Under the pieces are notes generated by a model. That model was given only the letters and a program-made list of their open reading frames with translations, did no database searches and was not told where the DNA came from. Of a stretch of 8,234 bases of DNA, positions 1 through 6,350 are shown in pieces; positions within the stretch are counted from its first letter, which is position 1; each line of letters begins with the position of its first letter. Source of the stretch: Micrococcaceae bacterium UBA4005. Lineage in GTDB: Bacteria; Actinomycetota; Actinomycetes; Actinomycetales; Micrococcaceae. The stretch spans positions 1 to 8,234 of the forward strand of contig DGBL01000208.1 of NCBI GenBank assembly GCA_002384315.1, written 5' to 3'. Position numbers and translations under genes: made by a program.

Positions 1-365
1 TCGTTGGCGTTGAGGTCTTCCATCTTCATGGTGGCGATTTCCTCGACCTGGGCGTTGGTCAGCTTCGCAACCTTGACGGAATGCGGTGTGCCCGAGCCCT
101 TCTGGACGCCGGCAGCCTTCTTGATCAGTTCGGCGGCAGGTGGCGTTTTGGTGATGAACGTGAACGAGCGGTCCTCGTACACAGTGATTTCGACGGGAAT
201 AACGTTCCCGCGCTGGGATTCCGTGGCGGCGTTGTAAGCCTTGCAGAATTCCATGATGTTGACACCGTGCTGACCAAGCGCGGGACCAATGGGCGGTGCC
301 GGGTTAGCGGCACCTGCATTGATCTGCAGCTTGATGAGGCCGGTGACCTTCTTCTTCGGGGCCAT
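1..365 (-). CDS. rplK: 50S ribosomal protein L11, partial (C-terminus beyond left edge)
   Basis: L11 binds the GTPase-associated centre of 23S rRNA and contributes to the factor-binding stalk base of the 50S subunit. The first 121 residues are present, against a usual length near 143, so about 20 C-terminal residues lie outside the window. The N-terminus [15 protein letters not shown], the proline-rich segment [20 protein letters not shown] and the C-domain start [13 protein letters not shown] are all textbook L11. The start is the ATG at 365-363, with AGGA 7 nt upstream (complement of 373-376). The reading frame stays open for 22 more codons upstream to a double ATG at 431/428. I reject that start because L11 normally begins MAPKKK. 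The gene lies downstream of nusG, as in most bacteria, and rplA is expected next outside the window. The call is near certain. Confidence 0.97.
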   Translation of the reverse strand, partial: MAPKKKVTGLIKLQINAGAANPAPPIGPALGQHGVNIMEFCKAYNAATESQRGNVIPVEITVYEDRSFTFITKTPPAAELIKKAAGVQKGSGTPHSVKVAKLTNAQVEEIATMKMEDLNAN

Positions 366-391
366 GAAAGGGTCCTTTTCTTGCAATGCGT

Positions 392-474
392 CCCCCGGGA
401 CAGGAGCGTCCCGTGGGTTGTCGGTCATCATGGCGTGATGACCACCGTTCCTCCGCGGCTAAGCCGTCCGCGGA
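392..474 (-). promoter_or_regulatory. Three consecutive stem-loops in the nusG-rplK leader
   Basis: Read on the minus strand, the 118-bp gap contains three inverted repeats in a row. The first has arms 474-468 and 458-452 (TCCGCGG/CCGCGGA, 9-nt loop), with an alternative inner CGGC-TTA-GCCG hairpin at 466-456. The second has arms 443-436 and 430-423 (GGTCATCA/TGATGACC, 5-nt loop). The third has arms 417-408 and 401-392: CGGGAC/GTCCCG, extended by CCC/GGG across one mismatch, with a 6-nt loop. They end 26 nt before the rplK start. No T-run follows any of them on this strand, so a simple intrinsic terminator is not evident. Candidate roles are attenuation, RNase processing, or the L1 autoregulatory site known on L11-operon leaders in other bacteria. 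I see no convincing -10 element here. Confidence 0.55.
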
Positions 475-483
475 AAACGAAAA

Positions 484-1347
484 CTACGAAATCTTGGTGA
501 CCTGGTTGAAGGCCAGCGTCACTGGCGTTTCCCGCTCAAAGATCGAGACGAGCACCACCAGTTGCTGCGATTCCGGCTTGATTTCAGAGATCGTCGCAGG
601 GAGGGTCTCGAACGGTCCTTCGTTGACCGTTACTGACTCGCCCACCTCAAAGTTGACCTCAGCCGGGGTGATCTGCTGGCGGACAGGTTTACCCGATACC
701 GCATCGGTGTGGACGATCGTGTGCTCCAGCATGGAGAACACTTCCGTCAGGCTCAGCGGGACCGGATTGTGCGCGTTGCCCACAAATCCGGTAACCCCCG
801 GCGTATGGCGGACCGTACCCCACGATTCGTCAGTGAGATCCATGCGCACCAGGACATAACCAGGAATCCTAACCCGGTTGACGATCTTGCGGACCGTGTT
901 CTTGACCTCCACGACCTCTTCCATCGGCACCTGGATCTCGAATATGAAATCCTCCATGTCGAGGGTCTGGATCCTGGTTTCAAGATTCGCCTTGACCCGG
1001 TTTTCGTAGCCAGCATAGGAGTGGATGACGTACCAGTCGCCCTCCTGGCGGCGCAGTTTCGCTTTGAAGTCAGCCACGGGGTCTTCCTGCGCAGGTGTCT
1101 CCGGCTCTGCCTCACCATCTAGTTCAGCGCCACCTTCTACTGCGCCTTCACCGTCGGCTACAGCGTCGTCGTCCGCTGCGGGCACGTCAGCCTCGGCGCT
1201 GGAACCGGAAGTCTCCGACTCGGTGCCGGCATCCTCCGCAGGCACGCCTGAGTCGGACTGGTCTTCAGCGGTATCAGTCACCTGATCTCCACTGTCCAGC
1301 CCATCCGCTTCGCTTGCGTTCTGCCGTTCGAGTTCTTGCTCGGACAC
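484..1347 (-). CDS. nusG: Transcription termination/antitermination factor NusG with acidic N-terminal extension
   Basis: NusG binds the RNA polymerase clamp. It modulates elongation, pausing and Rho termination, and can link to the ribosome through its KOW domain. The protein has 287 residues. Residues 1-103 form an Ala/Glu/Asp/Ser-rich extension with 31 acidic residues but one basic residue (R8) in the first 93. The NGN domain begins around residue 104 ([20 protein letters not shown]) and continues to about 215. The KOW domain runs from about 235 to the end ([19 protein letters not shown], then [10 protein letters not shown] and FNQVTKI). The start is GTG with only a weak upstream purine stretch. 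No downstream start removes the extension cleanly before the NGN domain, and acidic extensions are common in actinobacterial NusG. The gene follows secE in the same direction, 96 bp away. Identity is certain; the exact start is moderately certain. Confidence 0.97.
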   Translation of the reverse strand: MSEQELERQNASEADGLDSGDQVTDTAEDQSDSGVPAEDAGTESETSGSSAEADVPAADDDAVADGEGAVEGGAELDGEAEPETPAQEDPVADFKAKLRRQEGDWYVIHSYAGYENRVKANLETRIQTLDMEDFIFEIQVPMEEVVEVKNTVRKIVNRVRIPGYVLVRMDLTDESWGTVRHTPGVTGFVGNAHNPVPLSLTEVFSMLEHTIVHTDAVSGKPVRQQITPAEVNFEVGESVTVNEGPFETLPATISEIKPESQQLVVLVSIFERETPVTLAFNQVTKIS

Positions 1348-1412
1348 CTAGCTGCCTGCTTTCTGGTTACTTCAGCGTTGCACTACTTGCGCTCTGGTTC
1401 TTGCATTGTGGC

Positions 1413-1430
1413 CCGGCGAACGCTCGCCGG
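1413..1430 (-). terminator. Stem-loop between secE and nusG (possible terminator or attenuator)
   Basis: A perfect 7-bp inverted repeat (CCGGCGA/TCGCCGG) with a 4-nt loop begins 13 nt after the secE stop codon, on the secE transcript. No U-tract follows. It may be a weak actinobacterial-type terminator, a partial attenuator before nusG, or an mRNA 3'-end stabiliser. Function is inferred from structure and position only. The remaining 65 bp before nusG show no convincing promoter. Confidence 0.4.
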
Positions 1431-1443
1431 AGAGCTGGTCGGT

Positions 1444-1704
1444 TCAGCTGTTGCCGTCCCCGAACACCCACACGGCACCGGTGCCGAAGAGGAAATCCAA
1501 ACCGGTCACGATGAGCATCATGATGACCACAAAGGTCATGACCGTGATCGTGTACCTGACCAGTTCGTGCCGGGTCGGGGTGACGACCTTCTTCAGCTCG
1601 GCGATGACCTGCCGGAAGAACAGCACGATCCGCGCGAAAAAGCCGCGCTTGGGCTTCCTGCCCCGGGCCCGGCCCTCAGGGCTGCTGGCAGCTGTATCCG
1701 TCAC
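1444..1704 (-). CDS. secE: Preprotein translocase subunit SecE
   Basis: SecE is the small clamp subunit of the SecYEG channel in the cytoplasmic membrane. The product is 86 residues, the usual size for the short single-span SecE of Gram-positives. After a polar, basic N-terminus comes the amphipathic region KRGFFARIVLFFRQVIAELKKVVTPTRHEL, with the family hallmark V-x-x-P-T/S-R, followed by one hydrophobic span (about YTITVMTFVVIMMLIVTGLDFLF). I chose the GTG at 1704-1702 because GAGAGG lies 6 nt upstream. An in-frame TTG two codons earlier (1710) directly abuts that ribosome site and is unlikely. The gene sits between tRNA-Trp and nusG on the same strand, the widespread tRNA-Trp/secE/nusG arrangement. 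Identity is certain. Confidence 0.95.
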   Translation of the reverse strand: MTDTAASSPEGRARGRKPKRGFFARIVLFFRQVIAELKKVVTPTRHELVRYTITVMTFVVIMMLIVTGLDFLFGTGAVWVFGDGNS

Positions 1705-1809
1705 CGTCAACCTCTCATCAATCTGTGTGGTTTCCAGCGAAGCCGCGGAAGGCGACCCCGGCTGTGTGTTGTTTCACTGCCGCACCGCCACGTATGTGCC
1801 AGCTGTGCG

Positions 1810-1882
1810 CAGGGCAGACAGGACTCGAACCTGCAACCTGCGGTTTTGGAGACCGCTGCGCTACCAATTGCGCCACTACCCT
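1810..1882 (-). tRNA. tRNA-Trp (anticodon CCA)
   Basis: The 73-nt cloverleaf folds fully on the minus strand. The acceptor arms are AGGGTAG and CTGCCCT (one G-T wobble) with discriminator G. The D-arm is GCGC/GCGC with loop AATTGGTA. The anticodon arm is GCGGT/ACCGC with loop CTCCAAA, giving anticodon CCA. The variable loop is AGGTT, and the T-arm is GCAGG/CCTGT with loop TTCGAGT. The 3' CCA is not encoded (CGC follows), so it is added after transcription. secE lies 105 nt downstream and is probably co-transcribed. No strong promoter is visible in the gap between them. Confidence 0.97.
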
Positions 1883-1970
1883 TCGAGTCGAACCGCTTAC
1901 CGCACCGCGCTCCGAAGCCCCTGAAGTGCGGACGAGGAGGGCGCGAACGATCATGGCGTTTCAACACCGA

Positions 1971-1999
1971 AGATCAAGTCTACGCAATCACCGCGTCAA
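1971..1999 (-). promoter_or_regulatory. Weak candidate promoter for tRNA-Trp/secE
   Basis: On the minus strand TTGACG (complement of 1994-1999) is followed after 17-18 nt by TGATCT/GATCTT (complement of about 1970-1976). This would give an RNA leader of about 80 nt before the tRNA. The -35 match is good and the -10 match is poor. A second TTGACG lies at the complement of 2075-2080. The 211-bp region 1883-2093 must hold divergent promoters for the tRNA and for the aminotransferase, but the minus-strand one is not clear from sequence. Confidence 0.25.
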
Positions 2000-2051
2000 C
2001 GTCGAACCGGCCCAGGCGCGCCGCGGCATGCGATGCGCAGGCAGATCCCCC

Positions 2052-2057
2052 TAGACT
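2052..2057 (+). promoter_or_regulatory. Candidate -10 element (TAGACT) for the aminotransferase gene
   Basis: TAGACT matches the actinobacterial TAnnnT -10 pattern and lies 36 bp before the start codon. Transcription would begin near 2064, giving a leader of about 30 nt. There is no good -35 at 17 bp (TGCGAT at 2029-2034). Confidence 0.35.
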
Positions 2058-2093
2058 GGATCGAGGCCACCCGACGTCAACGAATGAGACACG

Positions 2094-3320
2094 ATGCACC
2101 CGACACCTGATGATTCCCTGCGACGCGGCTTACCCCGCATTTCACGCAGGATCGGATCGATCGCGGAGTCTGCCACCCTCGCGGTTGACGCCAAGGCCAA
2201 GGCGCTCAAAGCAGCGGGTCGTCCAGTCATTGGCTTCGGCGCTGGAGAACCGGATTTCCCCACCCCCGACTACATTGTTGAGGCGGCAGTCGCCGCCGCC
2301 CGGCAGCCGCGCTTCCACCGTTATTCACCCGCCGGGGGCCTGCCTGAACTCAAAGCGGCCATCGCCGAAAAAACGCTGCGCGATTCCGATTACCCGATCG
2401 ACCCTGCCCAGGTGCTCGTGACCAACGGCGGTAAGCAAGCCGTGTACGAAGCTTTTGCGACCCTACTCGATCCCGGTGATGAGGTTCTTGTTCCCACACC
2501 ATTTTGGACTACCTACCCCGAGGCCATCCGGCTCGCCGGCGGCGTGCCAGTGGAAGTATTCGCGGGACCAGAGCAAGGCTATCTGGCGAGCATCGATCAG
2601 TTGGACGCCGCCCTGACTCCACGGACCAAAGTCCTTTTGTTTGTTTCTCCCTCGAATCCGACCGGCGCGGTGTACCCACCGGAGCAGGTCGCGCTAATCG
2701 GCCAATGGGCCGCCGAGCGGGGGCTTTGGGTGGTCACCGACGAAATCTATGAGCACCTGACCTACGACGGCGTTCCCTTCACTTCCATTGCGACGGCTGC
2801 TCCAGCGCTGGGGGATAAAGTCGTGATCCTCAATGGAGTCGCGAAGACCTACGCGATGACCGGCTGGCGCGTGGGTTGGATGATAGGCCCGCCGGACGTG
2901 ATCAAAGCTGCGACCAATCTGCAGTCCCACGCGACCTCGAACGTGGCGAACGTTTCCCAGATGGCGGCGCTGGCCGCAGTGTCCGGGCCGCTGGACGCCG
3001 TTCGCGAAATGAAGGCCTCCTTCGACCGGCGGCGGCACGCGATCGTAGCGGCACTGAACTCCATCGACGGGATTGAGTGCCCCACTCCACAGGGCGCCTT
3101 CTATGCGTACCCGGATGTGCGGGCACTGCTGGGCAGGGAGTTCGCCGGCTGCCGGCCGCAGACTTCCGCAGAACTTGCGGCCCTGATCCTCGACCAGGTG
3201 GAAGTTGCGGTGGTGCCCGGGGAAGCATTTGGGCCCAGCGGCTTCCTCCGGCTTTCTTATGCGCTCGGAGATGAAGATCTAGCCACGGGCATGACCCGGC
3301 TGCAGGACTTCCTCAGCTGA
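2094..3320 (+). CDS. aspC: PLP-dependent class I aminotransferase, aspartate aminotransferase type
   Basis: This is probably an aspartate:2-oxoglutarate aminotransferase of subgroup I-gamma, linking oxaloacetate/aspartate with glutamate in the cytosol. It has 408 residues, normal for the family. Visible motifs are [12 protein letters not shown] (48-58) at the N-terminal substrate arm, [10 protein letters not shown] (110-119) for phosphate binding, SPSNPTG (185-191) with the PLP-contacting Asn188, TDEIYEHL (215-222) with Asp216 for the pyridine nitrogen, the Schiff-base lysine K251 in [15 protein letters not shown], and LRLSYA with Arg386 for the substrate carboxylate. The usual Ser before the lysine (SKTYAMTG) is Ala here. 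The ATG at 2094 has only a weak ribosome site, but the N-terminus looks complete. Related enzymes include prephenate and alanine/LL-DAP aminotransferases, so substrate specificity is inferred. It is divergent from tRNA-Trp and upstream of pfkA. Confidence 0.9.
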   Translation: MHPTPDDSLRRGLPRISRRIGSIAESATLAVDAKAKALKAAGRPVIGFGAGEPDFPTPDYIVEAAVAAARQPRFHRYSPAGGLPELKAAIAEKTLRDSDYPIDPAQVLVTNGGKQAVYEAFATLLDPGDEVLVPTPFWTTYPEAIRLAGGVPVEVFAGPEQGYLASIDQLDAALTPRTKVLLFVSPSNPTGAVYPPEQVALIGQWAAERGLWVVTDEIYEHLTYDGVPFTSIATAAPALGDKVVILNGVAKTYAMTGWRVGWMIGPPDVIKAATNLQSHATSNVANVSQMAALAAVSGPLDAVREMKASFDRRRHAIVAALNSIDGIECPTPQGAFYAYPDVRALLGREFAGCRPQTSAELAALILDQVEVAVVPGEAFGPSGFLRLSYALGDEDLATGMTRLQDFLS

Positions 3321-3364
3321 CCGACACAGGCCACTGCCCCCTGTTCAACCTAGGACGGGCCGAC

Positions 3365-3382
3365 ACCCGAGCAGCATCGGGT
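3365..3382 (+). terminator. Stem-loop after the aminotransferase gene
   Basis: A perfect 6-bp inverted repeat (ACCCGA/TCGGGT) with a 6-nt loop lies 44 nt after the aminotransferase stop and before the pfkA -10 element. No U-tract follows. Position suggests a weak terminator separating the two plus-strand genes. Confidence 0.3.
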
Positions 3383-3414
3383 TGGCGACGGAGGAGCCCT
3401 GATCAGCGTGTGTC

Positions 3415-3420
3415 TAGAAT
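3415..3420 (+). promoter_or_regulatory. -10 element (TAGAAT) of the phosphofructokinase promoter
   Basis: TAGAAT differs from TATAAT at one base. It predicts a transcript start near 3427 and a leader of about 60 nt to the ATG at 3488. No recognisable -35 sits 16-18 bp upstream, so an activator or another sigma contact may be needed. Its position argues against any pfkA start upstream of 3427. Confidence 0.45.
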
Positions 3421-3487
3421 CATAGGTGAGCTCGACGGTGCGCTCCTGCGCCCACCCGTCCACAACGCTGAAGGAACCCAACCCCCC

Positions 3488-4513
3488 ATGAAGATCGGAA
3501 TTCTCACGAGCGGTGGCGACTGCCCCGGACTCAACGCGGTGATCCGCGGGGCAGTGCTGAAAGGCATCAAGACCAACAACCAGGAATTTGTGGGTTTCCG
3601 GGACGGTTGGCGCGGAGTAGTTGACGGCGACATTATCGACCTACCCCGTCATGCGGTTCGCGGTATTTCCAAGCAGGGTGGAACCATCCTGGGAACCTCG
3701 CGCACCAACCCCTTCGACGGCGACGGCGGACCGGAGGCAATCAAGGCCAACATGGACCGGCTGGGCATTGACGCGATGATCGCCATTGGCGGGGAGGGTA
3801 CGCTCGCTGCGGCCAAGCGTCTCACCGATGCGGGCTTGAAGATTGTCGGTGTGCCCAAGACCGTGGACAATGACCTCGACGCCACCGACTACACGTTCGG
3901 CTTCGATACAGCCGTGCAGATCGCGACCGAAGCTATCGACCGGCTACGTACGACCGGCGAGTCCCACCACCGGTGCATGGTGGCTGAAGTCATGGGACGC
4001 CATGTGGGCTGGATTGCGCTGCATGCAGGAATGGCCTCCGGCGCCCACGCCATTCTGGTGCCGGAACAGCGGACCAGCATTGAACAGATCGCGGAGTGGG
4101 TCACCGAAGCCCGCGATCGCGGGCGCGCCCCGCTCGTCGTCGTGGCGGAGGGTTTCGTCCCTGCACACATGGAGCAGGCTCACTCCGAGCGCGGGCTCGA
4201 TACGTTCGGTCGGCCCCGGCTGGGCGGGATCGCGGACCAGCTAGCTCCGGAGATCGAGGCCCGCACCGGCATTGAGACCCGGGCGACCGTACTGGGACAT
4301 ATCCAGCGTGGCGGGGTCCCGTCCGCTTTCGACCGGGTGCTTGCCACCCGGCTCGGCATGGCAGCAGTCGACGCCGTTAGGGATGAATTCTGGGGCACCA
4401 TGGTTTCCCTGCGCGGCACGGAGATAGCCCACGTCCGGTTCGAGGCGGCGTTGGGCAACCTGAAAGTGGTACCGAAGCACCGCTATGACGAGGCTGCGAT
4501 TCTTTTCGGCTGA
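3488..4513 (+). CDS. pfkA: 6-phosphofructokinase (ATP-type by active-site residue)
   Basis: The enzyme phosphorylates fructose 6-phosphate to fructose 1,6-bisphosphate, the committed step of glycolysis. It has 341 residues, typical of the short bacterial enzyme. Motifs are MKIGILTSGGDCPGLNAVIR (1-20), the nucleotide-site GGEGTL (101-106), the catalytic PKTVDND (123-129) with base Asp127, MGRHVGW (169-175), AEGFVP around Glu221, and LGHIQRGG (269-276). Gly104 indicates ATP as donor; PPi-dependent relatives carry Asp there. Lys124 in place of Gly is a feature of PPi-type and group III enzymes, so this is the mixed actinobacterial type. The ATG at 3488 is preceded by GAAGGA about 12 nt upstream. 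A longer in-frame GTG at 3410 lies upstream of the predicted transcript start and adds residues foreign to the family. It has its own promoter and is convergent with ygfZ. Confidence 0.95.
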   Translation: MKIGILTSGGDCPGLNAVIRGAVLKGIKTNNQEFVGFRDGWRGVVDGDIIDLPRHAVRGISKQGGTILGTSRTNPFDGDGGPEAIKANMDRLGIDAMIAIGGEGTLAAAKRLTDAGLKIVGVPKTVDNDLDATDYTFGFDTAVQIATEAIDRLRTTGESHHRCMVAEVMGRHVGWIALHAGMASGAHAILVPEQRTSIEQIAEWVTEARDRGRAPLVVVAEGFVPAHMEQAHSERGLDTFGRPRLGGIADQLAPEIEARTGIETRATVLGHIQRGGVPSAFDRVLATRLGMAAVDAVRDEFWGTMVSLRGTEIAHVRFEAALGNLKVVPKHRYDEAAILFG

Positions 4514-4520
4514 GGCACGG

Positions 4521-4547
4521 CGGTCCGGGCTCGTGAACGCCGGATCG
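4521..4547. terminator. Stem-loop in the pfkA/ygfZ convergent spacer
   Basis: The arms CGGTCCGG (4521-4528) and CCGGATCG (4540-4547) form 8 pairs, including one G-U in the plus-strand RNA, around an 11-nt loop. It starts 7 nt after the pfkA stop. There is no U-tract. Location between convergent genes suggests a terminator, probably for pfkA. Confidence 0.35.
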
Positions 4548-4560
4548 CTCGGGGCGGTAG

Positions 4561-4580
4561 CTTTCGGGCGCTTTCGGGTG
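4561..4580. repeat. Short tandem repeat, two 10-bp units
   Basis: CTTTCGGGCG is followed directly by CTTTCGGGTG, two copies differing at one base, ending right at the ygfZ stop codon. It fills the rest of the convergent spacer. No function is evident. Confidence 0.6.
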
Positions 4581-5672
4581 TTAGCGCGGACCCTTGAGGA
4601 AGCCGGTGGCACGGCCCACAACTTGGCCGGCGTCCGGGGCGACAATCACTTCCTGGGCGGCGGCGTAGCGCTCCTGGCCGTCGTGCACCTCGAGTGTTGC
4701 CTCCGGATCGACGCTGCGCTTGATGACCGCCAGGGCCACCGCCCCCATTTCCCAATGCTGGGCCACGGAAGTGGCCCGACCTACAGTTCGTCCGTCGACC
4801 ACGACGGCGCTGCCGCGCGCCGGAAGTGTGTGCTGGCTGCCGTCGAGCTGGAGGAAAACCAGGCGGCGCGGCGGGTGGCCCAGGTTGTGCACCCGAGCCA
4901 CGGTCTCCTGACCCTTGTAGCACCCTTTCGAGAGGTGAACTGCGGTCCGCAGCAAGTCCAGCTCATGAGGGATGGTCTTTTCGTCGGTTTCAAACCCCAT
5001 CCGGGGACGCCATGCGGCAACCCTCAGCGCTTCGGCGGCCAGCATACCCGCCGGCTGGATTCCCTCCAGCCCGGACACTGTGTCCCGCAAAGCCTCGCGC
5101 GGCACTAGTGTCTCCCGCCAGCGAAGCTCCTGTCCCGGGTGGGTTTCTGTACTGGCGACGGAGTAGGCAAAGCCTCCCGGGCTAACCTCGGGCCAGTGAT
5201 CGACCCATTCGGTGTGCTCCGCCAGACCGGGGATCGCACCGGCGGATCCAAGCACGGCCCACTGGGCGGAGACATCCTGCACCTCAACGCGGAGCATGAA
5301 CTTCATCCTGAGCAACCATTCAGCCAACCCGGCCGCGTCCGCTCCCTCGACGATCAGCCAGGACCGTTCGCCGTCGTCGACGATCCGCACATGGTGCTCT
5401 ATGCGACCCTGCACGCTCAGCAGTAAGGTTTCGGAACTCTGCCCGGGTTCCAGTCCAAGGAGGAGTTGCGAGGACAGTGTATTGAGCCAGCTCAACCTGT
5501 CCGGCCCGGATACCGTCACGACTCCCCGGTGGGATAGGTCCACTACAGCCAGACCGCGGGCCAACGCACGCTGCTCGCGCAGCGGGTCTCCGTAGTGGCC
5601 CGCGACGCACTGGTCCGGTGTGGCGGCTTCGACCGCCCCGTGCAGGGACAGGAGTGGACTGGTCTGGCTCAT
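4581..5672 (-). CDS. ygfZ: Folate-binding protein YgfZ (GcvT-like, Fe-S cluster maintenance)
   Basis: YgfZ proteins resemble the T-protein of the glycine cleavage system but act with folate to help assemble or protect Fe-S clusters. The product is 363 residues, in the actinobacterial size range. The N-terminal GcvT-like fold includes the segment DLSHRGVVTVSGPDRLSWLN (45-64). The diagnostic YgfZ signature KGCYKGQE is at 249-256, with the essential Cys251, followed by TVARVHNLG and a C-terminal barrel ending VGRATGFLKGPR. True aminomethyltransferases lack this cysteine motif, so GcvT is excluded. The ATG at 5672 has AAGG about 12 nt upstream, a loose ribosome site. It is 61 bp downstream of the nitrobindin-family gene on the same strand, with a hairpin between them, and converges on pfkA. 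Family assignment is firm; the cellular clients are not shown here. Confidence 0.93.
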   Translation of the reverse strand: MSQTSPLLSLHGAVEAATPDQCVAGHYGDPLREQRALARGLAVVDLSHRGVVTVSGPDRLSWLNTLSSQLLLGLEPGQSSETLLLSVQGRIEHHVRIVDDGERSWLIVEGADAAGLAEWLLRMKFMLRVEVQDVSAQWAVLGSAGAIPGLAEHTEWVDHWPEVSPGGFAYSVASTETHPGQELRWRETLVPREALRDTVSGLEGIQPAGMLAAEALRVAAWRPRMGFETDEKTIPHELDLLRTAVHLSKGCYKGQETVARVHNLGHPPRRLVFLQLDGSQHTLPARGSAVVVDGRTVGRATSVAQHWEMGAVALAVIKRSVDPEATLEVHDGQERYAAAQEVIVAPDAGQVVGRATGFLKGPR

Positions 5673-5717
5673 AGGGCTGACTCGCCTTTCGGACGACGCT
5701 TGTCCCGACGGGTGCTA

Positions 5718-5732
5718 CCGGCCGGAGGCCGG
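5718..5732 (-). terminator. Compact GC-rich hairpin after the nitrobindin gene
   Basis: CCGGCC (5718-5723) and GGCCGG (5727-5732) are perfect complements around a 3-nt loop, beginning 1 nt after the stop codon of the minus-strand nitrobindin gene. No U-tract follows on that strand. It could end or slow the upstream transcript before ygfZ, or shield the mRNA 3' end. Confidence 0.4.
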
Positions 5733-5733
5733 A

Positions 5734-6333
5734 TCAGGAAACTTTTTTGAGGATGGCAGAGGCGTGCGCCGCGATCGAATTTCCGTTCGAGGCGACATCC
5801 CACCTCCAATAAAGTTCACCGTCCACCAAACCCAGGAGGCGGGTGGCCGCGGTGTAATCCTTTGCGTTCTGGCCACGCATCACCAAGTCGGTGGAGAGCT
5901 GGATCTGCGGGCCTTTGATGGTTCCGTAGTAGAGCTCGGCGATTCCACCCGGGTGGACGATGGTGGCCGTGATGTCGAAGCCACCGGTATCGTTGCGGAG
6001 TTGCTCCACTTCGTCGGCACTCTTAAGTGCCGGAACAATGTCCGCCGGGGTCAGCCCCGGCCCGACGTCGGCGTCGTTTAGTTTGCGGTCAAGCGCCCAG
6101 AAGCCGGACTCGACGCTCAGCGGACGTAGCGTCACCCCGTTTTCGTCAATGAGTGTGCTTTCAGCGGTGTACTGCAGGAAGGGCAGCCCGCACTGGGTGA
6201 AGGACACGCTCTGGGCGAACTGCGCCGATTCGGCGGAACCCTCCCCCAGCCGTCCGGTTCCTTCCCAGCGCCCCAACAACCAGGACAGCGGTACCAGTTC
6301 AGGGGTGAGGTCTGTCGGTATCTCAATGGGCAT
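5734..6333 (-). CDS. Nitrobindin/FABP-like haem-binding beta-barrel protein (peroxynitrite isomerase family)
   Basis: Nitrobindins are small cytosolic beta-barrels that bind ferric haem through one histidine, react with NO and can isomerise peroxynitrite. The product is 199 residues. It shows the family's first-strand signature GRWEGTG (21-27), LPFLQYTAES in the barrel, HPGGIAELYYG (127-137), and a C-terminal AAHASAIL whose His190 matches the axial haem ligand of Mycobacterium tuberculosis Rv2717c as I recall it. An insertion of about 35 residues follows GFWALDRKL (KLNDADVG...LRNDTGGFDI), longer than in Rv2717c. I chose the ATG at 6333. A GTG at 6345 adds four residues, but its purine-rich stretch is only 2 nt away. 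It lies just downstream of a 37-residue membrane protein gene and upstream of ygfZ. Haem binding is inferred; a fatty-acid-binding role has been considered for mycobacterial relatives. Confidence 0.88.
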   Translation of the reverse strand: MPIEIPTDLTPELVPLSWLLGRWEGTGRLGEGSAESAQFAQSVSFTQCGLPFLQYTAESTLIDENGVTLRPLSVESGFWALDRKLNDADVGPGLTPADIVPALKSADEVEQLRNDTGGFDITATIVHPGGIAELYYGTIKGPQIQLSTDLVMRGQNAKDYTAATRLLGLVDGELYWRWDVASNGNSIAAHASAILKKVS

Positions 6334-6350
6334 GGAAAAACTCACTGCCC

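Noticed and set aside
81..500. Plus-strand open frame opposite rplK and its leader
   Set aside because: It is antisense to a certain ribosomal protein gene, with no supported start.
1705..1710. TTG start for SecE two codons upstream
   Set aside because: It abuts the GAGAGG ribosome site with no spacing, while the GTG at 1704 is 6 nt away from it.
1336..2421. Long plus-strand open frame across secE, tRNA-Trp and the start of the aminotransferase
   Set aside because: It runs antisense through a tRNA and secE and overlaps the aminotransferase in another frame. Its Arg/Pro/His-rich translation resembles no protein and reflects GC-rich codon structure.
3410..3487. Longer phosphofructokinase start at GTG 3410, adding 26 residues
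   Set aside because: The GTG overlaps the TAGAAT -10 region, the extra residues do not resemble the family, and the ATG at 3488 gives the canonical MKIGILTSGGDCPG start with GAAGGA upstream.
4561..4580. Start of a CRISPR-like or VNTR array
   Set aside because: There are only two 10-bp units with no spacers, and no further copies nearby.
4581..5672. Glycine cleavage T-protein (gcvT)
   Set aside because: The KGCYKGQE cysteine signature at 249-256 is diagnostic of YgfZ and absent from true GcvT.
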